From: Variovorax paradoxus EPS
Lineage (GTDB): Bacteria > Pseudomonadota > Gammaproteobacteria > Burkholderiales > Burkholderiaceae_C
Length of the DNA: 64,000 nt
Reading direction: 5' to 3'
Assembly: GCF_000184745.1 (NCBI RefSeq)
Contig: NC_014931.1
Span: forward strand, 4,340,001 to 4,404,000
The translations under genes and the position numbers were made by a program. Below, piece by piece: positions 10,533 to 18,206 of the stretch; position 1 is the stretch's first letter, and each line of letters begins with the position of its first letter. The notes beneath the pieces were generated by a model. It was not told the DNA's origin. It made no database searches and saw only the letters and a program-made list of their open reading frames with translations.

Positions 10533-11825
10533 TCATGAGGGTCGTTTCATCTTGCACGAAGTCGGCAGTTCGGCGCGCTCCGGGGCGATCGTCTTGATCA
10601 CGCGGAAGCCATAGCCCGAGCCCTCGACATCGAACTGCACGCCGGGCTTGCCCTGCCGGTCCATCACGCCGACCACGAGCTGCTGCTGGAACTGGTGGTC
10701 CGCCGCGCGCATGCGGCCGCGCTGGCCGTACAGGCTCACGTCGGCCTGCTCCAGCGCGCGCGCCACCGCCACGGCATCGACGCTTCCGGCGCGCTCGACG
10801 GCCTGCGCGAGCGATTCGACCAGCAGTTGCATCCGCATGTGCACATAGTCGTCCGCGGGCTTCGGAAAGCGCGCACGGAACGCGCGGTAGAACGCCTCCG
10901 ACTGCGCGGTCTGCACGTTCGGCAGCCAGTCGGCCACGGCCACCACACGGCCGATGCCTGCATCGCCGATGGCCGCCGGCGCGCCCAGCGCGTTGCCGTA
11001 GAAGGTATAGAAGCTGCCATTGAACCCGGCCTCGCGTGCCGCCTTCACGAGCAGCGTGAGGTCGTTGCCCCAGTTGCCGGTGAACACCGCCTGCGCGCCG
11101 CTCGCGAGGATCTTGGTGGCGTAGGGCGCGAAGTCCTTCACCTTGCCCATCGGGTGCAGTTCGTCGCCGACGATTTCCACATCGGGCCGCTGCACGCCGA
11201 GCTGCCGGCGCACCTCGCGCAGCACCGATTGGCCGAAGCTGTAGTCCTGCCCGATCAGGTAGGCGCGCTTGAGCGCGGCGTCGTCCTTCACCACGTCCAT
11301 CAGCGCGGCCACGCGCATGTCGGCGTGCGCGTCGAAGCGAAAGTGCCAGAAGCTGCAGCGCTCGTTGGTGAGTACCGGATCGACCGCCGCGTAGTTCAGG
11401 AAGATCACGCGCCTTGCCGGGTCGCGCTCGTTGTTCTTGTCGATGGCATCGACCAGCGCCGCGGCGGTGGCCGACGAGTTGCCCTGCAGGACGATGCGCG
11501 CACCGTCGTCCATGGCCGCGCGCAATGCGGAGAGCGCTTCCTCGTTCTGGCCCTTGCTGTCGTAGCGGTCCAGCTGCAGCGGACGCGCACCGCCGGGCAG
11601 CTTCACGCCGCCGCGCGCGTTGACCCGCTCCACAGCCCACAGCAGGTTGCGGAACACCGCTTCGCCCGTGTTCGCGAAGGGCCCGCTCATGCTCTCGATC
11701 AACGCAAGGCGGATGGGCGCGGGCGGTACGGACGAGGTTTGCGCAAGCGCGGCGAAGGGGCTCGCGCATAGCGCCAGCGCCGCGAATTTCAAGGCCTGGC
11801 GGCGCCAAATAAAGGGGGGAGTCAT
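10533..11825 (-). CDS. ABC transporter substrate-binding protein, branched-chain amino acid type
   Basis: This 430-residue periplasmic protein has an N-terminal signal peptide (WRRQALKFAALALCASPFAALAQ, hydrophobic core about 12–28). It is followed by a Peripla_BP_6-like fold beginning IRLALIESMSGPFANTG. The start at 11825 is preferred because it places the signal peptide at the N-terminus. No permease or ATPase gene is adjacent, so it is an orphan binding protein next to an aminotransferase. It diverges from hsp20 across a 124-bp region. Confidence 0.87.
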   Translation of the reverse strand: MTPPFIWRRQALKFAALALCASPFAALAQTSSVPPAPIRLALIESMSGPFANTGEAVFRNLLWAVERVNARGGVKLPGGARPLQLDRYDSKGQNEEALSALRAAMDDGARIVLQGNSSATAAALVDAIDKNNERDPARRVIFLNYAAVDPVLTNERCSFWHFRFDAHADMRVAALMDVVKDDAALKRAYLIGQDYSFGQSVLREVRRQLGVQRPDVEIVGDELHPMGKVKDFAPYATKILASGAQAVFTGNWGNDLTLLVKAAREAGFNGSFYTFYGNALGAPAAIGDAGIGRVVAVADWLPNVQTAQSEAFYRAFRARFPKPADDYVHMRMQLLVESLAQAVERAGSVDAVAVARALEQADVSLYGQRGRMRAADHQFQQQLVVGVMDRQGKPGVQFDVEGSGYGFRVIKTIAPERAELPTSCKMKRPS

Positions 11826-11949
11826 CGTCTTGAAACGCGTGCGGCTGCGCCTAGATGAGGTGTCAAGCGGCACTCAGGATTGAATGGCCGCGCAGTGTAA
11901 GGGACACACATTCCTTGTCCCCATTGTGTTCATTCAGGAGCTTTTCATC

Positions 11950-12321
11950 ATGTTTTTCGCACCCACCGTCCGCACCACCCGCTTCGTTCCCCGCTCGTAC
12001 GACCGTGCCTTCGAGCGCTTCGTGAACGACGCCTTCGCCGCGCCCCGCCGCTCGCCGCTGGTGGAGCAGGACGACACGAGCTGGACGCTCTCGCTCGACG
12101 TGCCGGGCCTCTCGCGTGAAGACCTCGCGATCAGCCTCGAAGGCGCCGTGGTCCGCATCGACAGCAAGGCCGAAGCCAAGCGCCAGTTCAAGGCCGCCTA
12201 CGAGCTGCCGCTGGACATCGATGCCGCAGCGAGCGAAGCCAAGCTGGAAAACGGCGTGCTCACGCTGAAGCTGGGCAAGCTGGTTCCGGTGAGCCAGGCG
12301 TCGCAACTGCAGATCAACTAA
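11950..12321 (+). CDS. Small heat-shock protein, Hsp20 family
   Basis: This 123-residue protein has an alpha-crystallin domain: the segment DDTSWTLSLDVPGLSREDL begins it, and ENGVLTLKLGKL near the end supplies the conserved G-x-L of the last strand. It lacks the long C-terminal extension of larger homologues. The ATG at 11950 follows an AGGAG sequence at 11936–11940; the upstream 22-codon extension is rejected. A CCCCAT element at 11919–11924 recalls a sigma-32 −10 box, but no convincing −35 was found. It is a cytosolic ATP-independent holdase. Confidence 0.92.
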   Translation: MFFAPTVRTTRFVPRSYDRAFERFVNDAFAAPRRSPLVEQDDTSWTLSLDVPGLSREDLAISLEGAVVRIDSKAEAKRQFKAAYELPLDIDAAASEAKLENGVLTLKLGKLVPVSQASQLQIN

Positions 12322-12334
12322 GGCGGCCAGGACC

Positions 12335-12350
12335 GGCCGTACGTACGGCC
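12335..12350. other. 16-bp perfect palindrome
   Basis: GGCCGTACGTACGGCC is a perfect palindrome located 13 bases after the hsp20 stop and upstream of the shared terminator. It can form a short cruciform or hairpin. No function is known from the sequence; it may belong to the hsp20 3' end. Confidence 0.6.
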
Positions 12351-12365
12351 AGGCTTTGATGCGAC

Positions 12366-12393
12366 GTGCCGCCCTGCCTTTGCAGGGCGGCAC
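12366..12393. terminator. Terminator hairpin between convergent hsp20 and tsaD
   Basis: A 12-bp perfect stem (GTGCCGCCCTGC, 12366–12377, with 12382–12393) closes a CTTT loop. Downstream on the plus strand is GCGTTGCTTTCTTT, a broken T-run. It serves hsp20 (plus) and possibly tsaD (minus). Confidence 0.75.
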
Positions 12394-12405
12394 GCGTTGC
12401 TTTCT

Positions 12406-13467
12406 TTACACCGCCTCGGGCAGCGGCTGAGCCTCGGCGGTCAGCGAGGCCATCGGCCATCGCGGCTTGACGTCGAAGGCGTAGCGCTCGCTGGCCTGCG
12501 ACAGGCCAGATTGAAGGCGCATCGCGGCGGCCATGGCGATCATGGCGCCGTTGTCGGTGCACAGGTGCAGCTCGGGGTAGTGCGCGCGCACCTTGCGCTT
12601 GGCGCACGCCGCATTCAGTTGCTCACGCAAATTCTTGTTCGCGCCCACCCCACCGGCCACCACCAGGCGCTTGAGCCCGGTCTGGTCGAGCGCGGTAAGC
12701 GACTTCTTCAGCAGCACCTCGACGATGGCCGCCTGCGTGGATGCAGCGAGATCGGCCTTGTTCGCCTCCAGCTGGTCGCCGAGCTTCTTGGCCTGCGTCA
12801 GCACCGCGGTCTTCAGGCCCGCAAATGAAAAATCGAGATCGCCGCTGTGCAGCAGCGGCCGCGGCAGCTTGAACGCCGTCGCGCTACCGCCTTCGGCCAG
12901 CTTCGCGAGCCACGGGCCGCCGGGATACGGCAGGCCCATGAGCTTGGCGCTCTTGTCGAAGGCCTCGCCCGCGGCATCGTCGATGGTTTCGCCGAGCAGC
13001 TCGTAGCGGCCCACGCCGTCGACCCGCATCAGCTGGGTGTGGCCACCCGACACCAGCAACGCGACGAACGGAAATTCCGGCGGATCGGCACTCAAAAACG
13101 GCGACAGCAGATGCCCTTCGAGGTGATGCACGCCCAGCACCGGCTTGCCGAGCGCCACGCCCAGCGCGCAAGCCACGCCTGCGCCCACGAGCAGCGCGCC
13201 TGCAAGGCCCGGCCCGCGCGTATAGGCCACCACGTCGATTTCTTTCAGCGAGCGCCCGGCCTCGGCCATCACGGCTTCAGTGAGCGGCAGCACGCGGCGG
13301 ATGTGATCGCGACTGGCCAGTTCGGGCACCACGCCGCCGTAGGCCTGGTGCATTGCGATCTGGCTGTGCAGCGCGTGCGAAAGCAGCACCGGCAGCGCGT
13401 CGCCGTGCGACTCGACCAGCGCCACGCCGGTCTCGTCGCAGGATGATTCGATTCCCAACAAGAGCAT
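12406..13467 (-). CDS. tsaD: tRNA N6-adenosine threonylcarbamoyltransferase TsaD
   Basis: This 353-residue ASKHA-fold enzyme transfers the threonylcarbamoyl group to A37 of ANN-reading tRNAs. The N-terminal [13 protein letters not shown], the metal-binding HHLEGH, and the nucleotide-binding [23 protein letters not shown] and [13 protein letters not shown] motifs are all present. The start is the ATG at 13467. The same frame continues far upstream, but that part is antisense to the ANTAR gene. The gene is convergent with hsp20. Confidence 0.97.
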   Translation of the reverse strand: MLLLGIESSCDETGVALVESHGDALPVLLSHALHSQIAMHQAYGGVVPELASRDHIRRVLPLTEAVMAEAGRSLKEIDVVAYTRGPGLAGALLVGAGVACALGVALGKPVLGVHHLEGHLLSPFLSADPPEFPFVALLVSGGHTQLMRVDGVGRYELLGETIDDAAGEAFDKSAKLMGLPYPGGPWLAKLAEGGSATAFKLPRPLLHSGDLDFSFAGLKTAVLTQAKKLGDQLEANKADLAASTQAAIVEVLLKKSLTALDQTGLKRLVVAGGVGANKNLREQLNAACAKRKVRAHYPELHLCTDNGAMIAMAAAMRLQSGLSQASERYAFDVKPRWPMASLTAEAQPLPEAV

Positions 13468-13560
13468 GCGGCGAGTGTAGGTGGCGCCTGCAAGCGACGC
13501 CCGCAAAGGGGCAAGGCACGGATGTTGCAGCGACGGTGTGCGCCCCCTTCCCCACCCACC

Positions 13561-14838
13561 ATGAAATCCGGCCTGCATTTCCTCATCGCCGCCCGCCAGT
13601 GCGAAATCGACGAGCTCGACCAGCTCGCGCGCACCAGCGAGCTGGTCGGCCTGATCGGCCGGCTGGTGCATGCGCTGCAGCGCGAGCGCGGCATGTCGAA
13701 CGTGTTCCTCGCCTCGCACGGCCAGCGCTTTGCCGACCAGCGCGTTCCGCAGATCGCCGAATGCCAGGCGCTCGAGGAGGCGGTGCGCAACGGATTCGAC
13801 CAGCTGGAAACCGAGGCCCGCCAACGTGCAAGCGCCGGCAACAGCGCGCGCCTGTTCAGCCGCATCGCCTGGGTGCTGCCGGGGCTGGACGCCCTGCCCG
13901 CGCTGCGCGCGCGCGTCGGCGCGCTGGAACTCGCACCGGCGCAATCGACCGCGGCCTTCGCCAAGCTCGTCGCCGGCCTGCTGGCCGTGGTGTTCGAGGC
14001 GGCCGACGGCGCCACCGACCCCGAGATCTCGCGCCTCCTGGTCGCGATGTTCAACTTCATGCAGGGCAAGGAGTTCGCGGGCCAGGAGCGCGCCTTCGGC
14101 GCCGCCACGCTGGCGCTGGGCCGCAGCAACGAGGCGCAGCGCGTGCAGTGGCTGCACCTCATCGAATCGCAGGAGCGCTGCTTTCACGTCTTCACCGATT
14201 TCTCGAGCGACGAGGTGCAGGTGCTGTGGCGCGAAAGCGAGGCCGACGCCACCATGGCCGAGCTCGAGCGCCTGCGCCGCATCGGCACCACGCTGGCCGC
14301 GGCGCCGGACGCGCAATACAGCCAGCTGAGCCAGGACTGGTTCGACTGCTGTACCCGCCGCATCGACGCGATGCGCAGGGTCGAAGACCGCCTCGCCGCC
14401 GACCTGCGCGCCCTCTGCAACCGCAAGACCGCGCAGGCGCGCACCGACCTGGAGGCCTACCAGCAACTGCTCGGCACGCTGGCACCGCAGTCCGGCGGCG
14501 CCCTGTTCTTCGACGATGCCGGCACCCAGGCCGTGGCGCCCGCCCCCTACGGCCGCGGGCTGGAGCGCTCGGTGCTCGACATGGTCCAGGAGCAGTCGCA
14601 GCGCCTGCAGGCCATGAGCGACGAGTTGCAGACCGTGCGCGCCTCGCTCAACGAGCGCAAGGTGGTCGAACGCGCCAAGGGCCTGCTGATGGCGCATCGG
14701 CGCCTGAGCGAGGACGAGGCCCACAAGATGCTGCGCCAGACCGCCATGAACCAGAAGCGCCGGCTGGTCGACGTGGCGGAGTCGATGCTCGCCATGGCCG
14801 ACTACCTGCCGATGCCCGATGCCCGCGGGCCGCGCTGA
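13561..14838 (+). CDS. Nitrate/nitrite-sensing antiterminator, NIT-ANTAR domain (NasR-like)
   Basis: This 425-residue cytosolic regulator has two parts. The N-terminal half (about 15–290) is a NIT-type all-helical sensor with the hallmark [20 protein letters not shown] near residues 35–54. The C-terminus (about 350–415) is an ANTAR RNA-binding domain with [24 protein letters not shown] and a terminal Tyr-Leu-Pro. Klebsiella NasR, with this architecture, binds nitrate and then prevents leader termination in the nas operon. The gene lies directly upstream of an nrt leader containing an ANTAR-type hairpin and terminator, which supports the same job here. An alternative upstream ATG at 13522 would add 13 residues. 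Confidence 0.92.
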   Translation: MKSGLHFLIAARQCEIDELDQLARTSELVGLIGRLVHALQRERGMSNVFLASHGQRFADQRVPQIAECQALEEAVRNGFDQLETEARQRASAGNSARLFSRIAWVLPGLDALPALRARVGALELAPAQSTAAFAKLVAGLLAVVFEAADGATDPEISRLLVAMFNFMQGKEFAGQERAFGAATLALGRSNEAQRVQWLHLIESQERCFHVFTDFSSDEVQVLWRESEADATMAELERLRRIGTTLAAAPDAQYSQLSQDWFDCCTRRIDAMRRVEDRLAADLRALCNRKTAQARTDLEAYQQLLGTLAPQSGGALFFDDAGTQAVAPAPYGRGLERSVLDMVQEQSQRLQAMSDELQTVRASLNERKVVERAKGLLMAHRRLSEDEAHKMLRQTAMNQKRRLVDVAESMLAMADYLPMPDARGPR

Positions 14839-14967
14839 AAGCGTTTCAACTTGGTGCAACGCACAAAAACGTGCTTTCGATGGCCGGTGAGACCCGGCGG
14901 CACTTCTCCCTGCACACACCGTGCGCTCGAGCTACTTTTTCGATAGCACCGCACATCCCACGATTAC

Positions 14968-14982
14968 TGGCACGCAGTTTGC
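14968..14982 (+). promoter_or_regulatory. Sigma-54 (−24/−12) promoter of the nrt operon
   Basis: TGGCACG-CAGT-TTGC matches the sigma-54 consensus without mismatch. GG (14969–14970) and GC (14981–14982) are separated by exactly ten bases. Transcription would start near 14994, just before the leader hairpins. Two GCAC…GTGC dyads upstream (14861–14874 and 14912–14924) resemble NtrC half-sites, but their spacing is one or two bases short of the NtrC consensus. Confidence 0.88.
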
Positions 14983-14996
14983 GTAGGTGAGTACAT

Positions 14997-15042
14997 AAGA
15001 CCTTCGTGGTCTTCAGGCAGGCGGCACCCAACGGCGGGTGTC
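14997..15042 (+). promoter_or_regulatory. nrt leader RNA: tandem hairpins of the ANTAR-target type
   Basis: Two hairpins occupy the start of the predicted transcript. The first is a 6-bp stem AAGACC/GGTCTT (14997–15002 with 15008–15013) with loop TTCGT. The second is a 7-bp stem (15023–15029 with 15036–15042) with hexaloop AACGGC. In known ANTAR targets, paired hairpins carry hexaloops with A at position 1 and G at position 4; the second hairpin fits exactly, while the first has a five-base loop and does not. The hairpins end 18 bases before a terminator, the arrangement expected for antitermination by the NIT-ANTAR protein. Confidence 0.75.
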
Positions 15043-15060
15043 TCCCACCGAACCGGACAA

Positions 15061-15125
15061 AGGCGTCCCCATCCCGCAAGGGCTCGTTCGCGAGCAGCCC
15101 CTGCGTGGTCGGGACGCCTTTTTTT
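15061..15125 (+). terminator. Leader (attenuator) terminator of the nrt operon
   Basis: The outer stem AGGCGTCCC/GGGACGCCT (15061–15069 with 15111–15119) encloses further pairing, CGCA/TGCG and GGGCTCG…CGAGCaGCCC with a TTCG tetraloop. Seven T residues follow immediately (15119–15125). It lies between the sigma-54 promoter and nrtA, 53 bases before the nrtA start, so it must be bypassed for operon expression. Confidence 0.92.
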
Positions 15126-15178
15126 GTTTTCGACTTTGCTTTTTTTGTTTGTTCGTTCTTCAACCGGAGCCCGCCCTC

Positions 15179-16423
15179 ATGACCGACCTGCTGACAATCC
15201 GCCTCAGCCGCCGCCGCGTACTGCAAGCCGCCGCCATCGGCGCCGTGGGCATCGACCCCGCGCTGCGCGCCGCCGTCTGGGCCCAGGGCTCCGACAAGCC
15301 CGAAAAAGAAGAAGTGAAGATCGGCTTCATCCCGCTGACCGATTGCGCGAGCGTGGTGATGGCCTCGGTGCTGGGCATCGACAAGAAGTACGGCGTGAAG
15401 ATCGTCCCCAGCAAGGAAGCCAGCTGGGCCGGCGTGCGCGACAAGCTCTCCAACGGCGACATCGACATGGCGCACGTGCTCTACGGGCTGGTCTACGGCA
15501 TGCACCTGGGGCTGAGCGGCCCGAAGAAGGACATGGCCGTGCTCATGACCCTCAACAACAACGGCCAGGCGATCACGCTCTCGAAGAAGCTGGCCGACAA
15601 GGGCGCGGTCGATGCTCCCTCGCTCGCCAAGCTCATCGCCACCGAGAAGCGCGAATACACCTTCGCGCAGACCTTCCCCACCGGCACGCATGCGATGTGG
15701 CTCTACTGCTGGCTCGCCTCGGCCGGCATCGACCCGTTCAAGGACGTGAAGAACATCACCGTGCCGCCCCCGCAGATGGTGGCCAACATGCGCGTAGGCA
15801 ACATGGACGGGTACTGCGTGGGCGAGCCCTGGGGGCAGCGCGCGATCATGGACGGCATCGGCATCACCGCCATCACCACGCAGGACATCTGGAAGGACCA
15901 CCCCGAGAAGGTGCTCGGCTGCACCGCCGAGTTCACGAAGAAGTACCCCAACACCGCACGCGCCGTGACCGCCGCGATTCTCGAAGCCAGCAAGTGGATC
16001 GACACCGGCCTGCAGAACAAGAACAAGATGGCCGAGACCATCGCCGACAAGAGCTACGTCAACACCAGCGTGGACGCGATCAACCAGCGCATCCTGGGCC
16101 GCTACACCAATGGCCTCGGCAAGAGCTGGGACGACCCGAACCACATGAAGTTCTACAACGGCGGCGCGGTGAATTTCCCCTACCTCTCGGACGGCATGTG
16201 GTTCCTCACGCAGCACAAGCGCTGGGGCCTCTTGAAGGAGCATCCGGACTACCTGAAGGTGGCCACCGAGATCAACCGCATCGACATCTACAAGCAGGCC
16301 GCCGCCGCCACGCAGACGCCCGTGCCCAAGGACGTGATGCGCACCAGCAAGCTCTTCGACGGCTCCGTGTGGGACGGCAAGGACCCGAAGAAGTACGCCG
16401 AGTCTTTCAAGCTGCATGTCTGA
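15179..16423 (+). CDS. nrtA: Nitrate ABC transporter substrate-binding protein (NrtA-like)
   Basis: This 414-residue periplasmic binding protein has a twin-arginine signal (LSRRRVLQAAAIGAVG, about 8–25). The mature region begins EVKIGFIPLTDCASVV, characteristic of the NrtA/NasF family. It would capture nitrate for the NrtB/NrtD importer. GGAG at 15166–15169 supports the ATG at 15179; an in-frame extension reaching back into the leader terminator is rejected. It is the first gene after the attenuator. NasS-type cytosolic sensors share this fold, but the export signal argues for a transport role. Confidence 0.93.
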   Translation: MTDLLTIRLSRRRVLQAAAIGAVGIDPALRAAVWAQGSDKPEKEEVKIGFIPLTDCASVVMASVLGIDKKYGVKIVPSKEASWAGVRDKLSNGDIDMAHVLYGLVYGMHLGLSGPKKDMAVLMTLNNNGQAITLSKKLADKGAVDAPSLAKLIATEKREYTFAQTFPTGTHAMWLYCWLASAGIDPFKDVKNITVPPPQMVANMRVGNMDGYCVGEPWGQRAIMDGIGITAITTQDIWKDHPEKVLGCTAEFTKKYPNTARAVTAAILEASKWIDTGLQNKNKMAETIADKSYVNTSVDAINQRILGRYTNGLGKSWDDPNHMKFYNGGAVNFPYLSDGMWFLTQHKRWGLLKEHPDYLKVATEINRIDIYKQAAAATQTPVPKDVMRTSKLFDGSVWDGKDPKKYAESFKLHV

Positions 16424-16436
16424 GGAGAAACGCACC

Positions 16437-17375
16437 ATGGTCAGCGCTGTATTTCATTCGCCGATGGACGCATCTCTCCCTCTCCCGCGTGCGGGAGAGG
16501 GCCGGGGTGAGGGCGTGCCCCGTATTGAGGCTGCCCCTCACCCCAACCCTTTCCCCAAAGGGGAGAGGGAGCAAAAACAACGCACGCCCATCGACCTGCG
16601 CGCCTTCTGGATGCGCGTGCTGCCGCCGCTCGCAGGCTTCGGCCTGCTGCTCTTGATCTGGGAGCTGGTCGCCATGAAGAGCACCACCGGCTTTCCCACA
16701 CCGCTCGCCACCTGGCAGCAGGCGCTGACGGTGTTCAGCGATCCGTTCTACAGCAAGGGCCCGAACGACCAGGGCGTGGGCTGGAACGTGCTCTCGTCGC
16801 TGCAGCGCGTGGCGCTGGGCTTCGGCCTCGCGGCGCTGGTCGGCATTCCGGCGGGCTTCGCTATCGGACGCTTCGAGTTCCTCGCGCGCATGTTCAATCC
16901 GCTCATCAGCCTGATGCGCCCGGTGTCGCCGCTCGCGTGGCTGCCCATTGGCCTCCTGGTGTTCAAGGGCGCGAACCCGGCGGCTATCTGGACCATCTTC
17001 ATCTGCTCGATCTGGCCGATGGTCATCAACACCGCCGTGGGCGTGCAGCGCGTGCCGAGCGACTACATGAACGTGGCGAAGGTGCTCAATCTTTCCGAAT
17101 GGAAGATCCTCACCAAGATCCTCTTCCCCGCCGTGTTGCCCTACATGCTCACCGGCGTGCGCCTCGCGGTCGGCACCGCATGGCTCGTGATCGTCGCGGC
17201 CGAGATGCTGACCGGCGGCGTCGGCATCGGCTTCTGGGTGTGGGACGAGTGGAACAACCTCAACGTCGCCAACATCATCATCGCGATCTTCGTGATCGGC
17301 ATCGTCGGGCTGGTGCTGGAGTTCGCGCTCATCAAGCTGGCCACTGCGTTCACGTTCGAAGAGGTGAAGTCATGA
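16437..17375 (+). CDS. nrtB: Nitrate ABC transporter permease (NrtB-like) with repeat-derived N-terminus
   Basis: This 312-residue inner-membrane permease has about six helices from residue 60 onward and the EAA-type loop around NVAKVLNLSEWKILTKILFP. It forms the channel of the nitrate importer. GAGGAG precedes the ATG at 16437. Residues about 14–45 (PLPRAGEGRGEG … PHPNPFPKGERE) are encoded by a palindromic REP-like repeat lying in frame, so the N-terminal tail is non-homologous to other NrtB proteins. Its stop overlaps the ATP-binding gene start (ATGA). Confidence 0.93.
   Translation: MVSAVFHSPMDASLPLPRAGEGRGEGVPRIEAAPHPNPFPKGEREQKQRTPIDLRAFWMRVLPPLAGFGLLLLIWELVAMKSTTGFPTPLATWQQALTVFSDPFYSKGPNDQGVGWNVLSSLQRVALGFGLAALVGIPAGFAIGRFEFLARMFNPLISLMRPVSPLAWLPIGLLVFKGANPAAIWTIFICSIWPMVINTAVGVQRVPSDYMNVAKVLNLSEWKILTKILFPAVLPYMLTGVRLAVGTAWLVIVAAEMLTGGVGIGFWVWDEWNNLNVANIIIAIFVIGIVGLVLEFALIKLATAFTFEEVKS
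16478..16572. repeat. REP-like inverted repeat doublet inside nrtB
   Basis: A near-perfect hairpin CCTCTCCCGC/GCGGGAGAGG (16479–16500) is followed by GGCCGGGGTGAGGGCG. A second, inverted copy follows (CCCCTCACCCCAACCC, then TTTCCCCAAAGGGGA to about 16568). The doublet is about 95 bp and open in the nrtB frame. The same organisation is seen around the IS110 element at 28684 and 29865–29950. Confidence 0.85.
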
Positions 17376-18181
17376 ACGACGACAGCAAGTACATCGAGAT
17401 CCGCGACGTCGAGCAGCGCTTCAAGACGGCCAAGGGGAGCTTTCTCGCACTGCGCGATATCAACCTGAACGTTGCGAAGGGCGAGTTCATCACGCTCATC
17501 GGGCACTCAGGCTGCGGCAAGTCGACGCTCTTGAACCTGATCGCCGGGCTGACGACGCCGACGCAAGGCGTGCTGCTGTGCGCGAACCGCGAAATCAAAG
17601 GGCCTGGCCCTGAACGCGCCGTCGTGTTCCAGAACCACTCGCTGCTGCCCTGGCTCACCTGCTTCGAGAACGTGTACCTCGCGGTCGAGCGCGTGTTCGC
17701 CGCCACCGAGAGCAAGGCGCAACTGCGCCAGCGCACCGACGCGGCGCTCGCGCTGGTCGGCCTCACGCCCGCCGCGCAGAAGCGGCCCGGTGAAATCTCC
17801 GGCGGCATGAAGCAGCGGGTGGGCATCGCGCGCGCGCTGTCGATGGAACCCAAGGTGCTGCTGATGGACGAGCCCTTCGGCGCGCTCGACGCCCTCACCC
17901 GCGCCAAGCTGCAGGACGAACTGCTCGCCATCGTGCAGAAGACACACAGCACCGTCGTCATGGTCACGCACGACGTCGACGAGGCCGTGCTGCTGAGCGA
18001 CCGCATCGTGATGCTCACCAACGGTCCGGCCGCCACCATCGGCGACGTGCTGGCGGTGGACATCGCGCGCCCGCGCAACCGTGTCGAGCTGGCCGAAGAC
18101 CCGGCCTATGTGCATGCGCGCAAGGCGGTGATCGATTTCCTCTACACGCGCCAGGCGCATGTGGAGAAGGTCGCGGCCTGA
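17372..18181 (+). CDS. nrtD: Nitrate ABC transporter ATP-binding protein (NrtD-like)
   Basis: This 269-residue cytosolic ATPase energises the nitrate importer. Walker A GHSGCGKST, the Q-loop VVFQNHSLLPWL, the signature EISGGMKQRVGIARAL and Walker B VLLMDEPFGALD are all intact, and the switch histidine follows in VMVTHDVDEA. It is a single-domain NrtD-type protein without the NrtA-like regulatory domain that NrtC carries in cyanobacteria. It overlaps nrtB by four bases and is convergent with the second ANTAR gene, whose stop is 26 bases away. Confidence 0.95.
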   Translation: MNDDSKYIEIRDVEQRFKTAKGSFLALRDINLNVAKGEFITLIGHSGCGKSTLLNLIAGLTTPTQGVLLCANREIKGPGPERAVVFQNHSLLPWLTCFENVYLAVERVFAATESKAQLRQRTDAALALVGLTPAAQKRPGEISGGMKQRVGIARALSMEPKVLLMDEPFGALDALTRAKLQDELLAIVQKTHSTVVMVTHDVDEAVLLSDRIVMLTNGPAATIGDVLAVDIARPRNRVELAEDPAYVHARKAVIDFLYTRQAHVEKVAA

Positions 18182-18206
18182 CCCAGCAGGTGCCGCACAA
18201 CCGGCG

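Noticed and set aside
11880..11949. Sigma-32 promoter for hsp20
   Set aside because: A CCCCAT element is present, but no CTTGAA-like −35 lies at the right distance.
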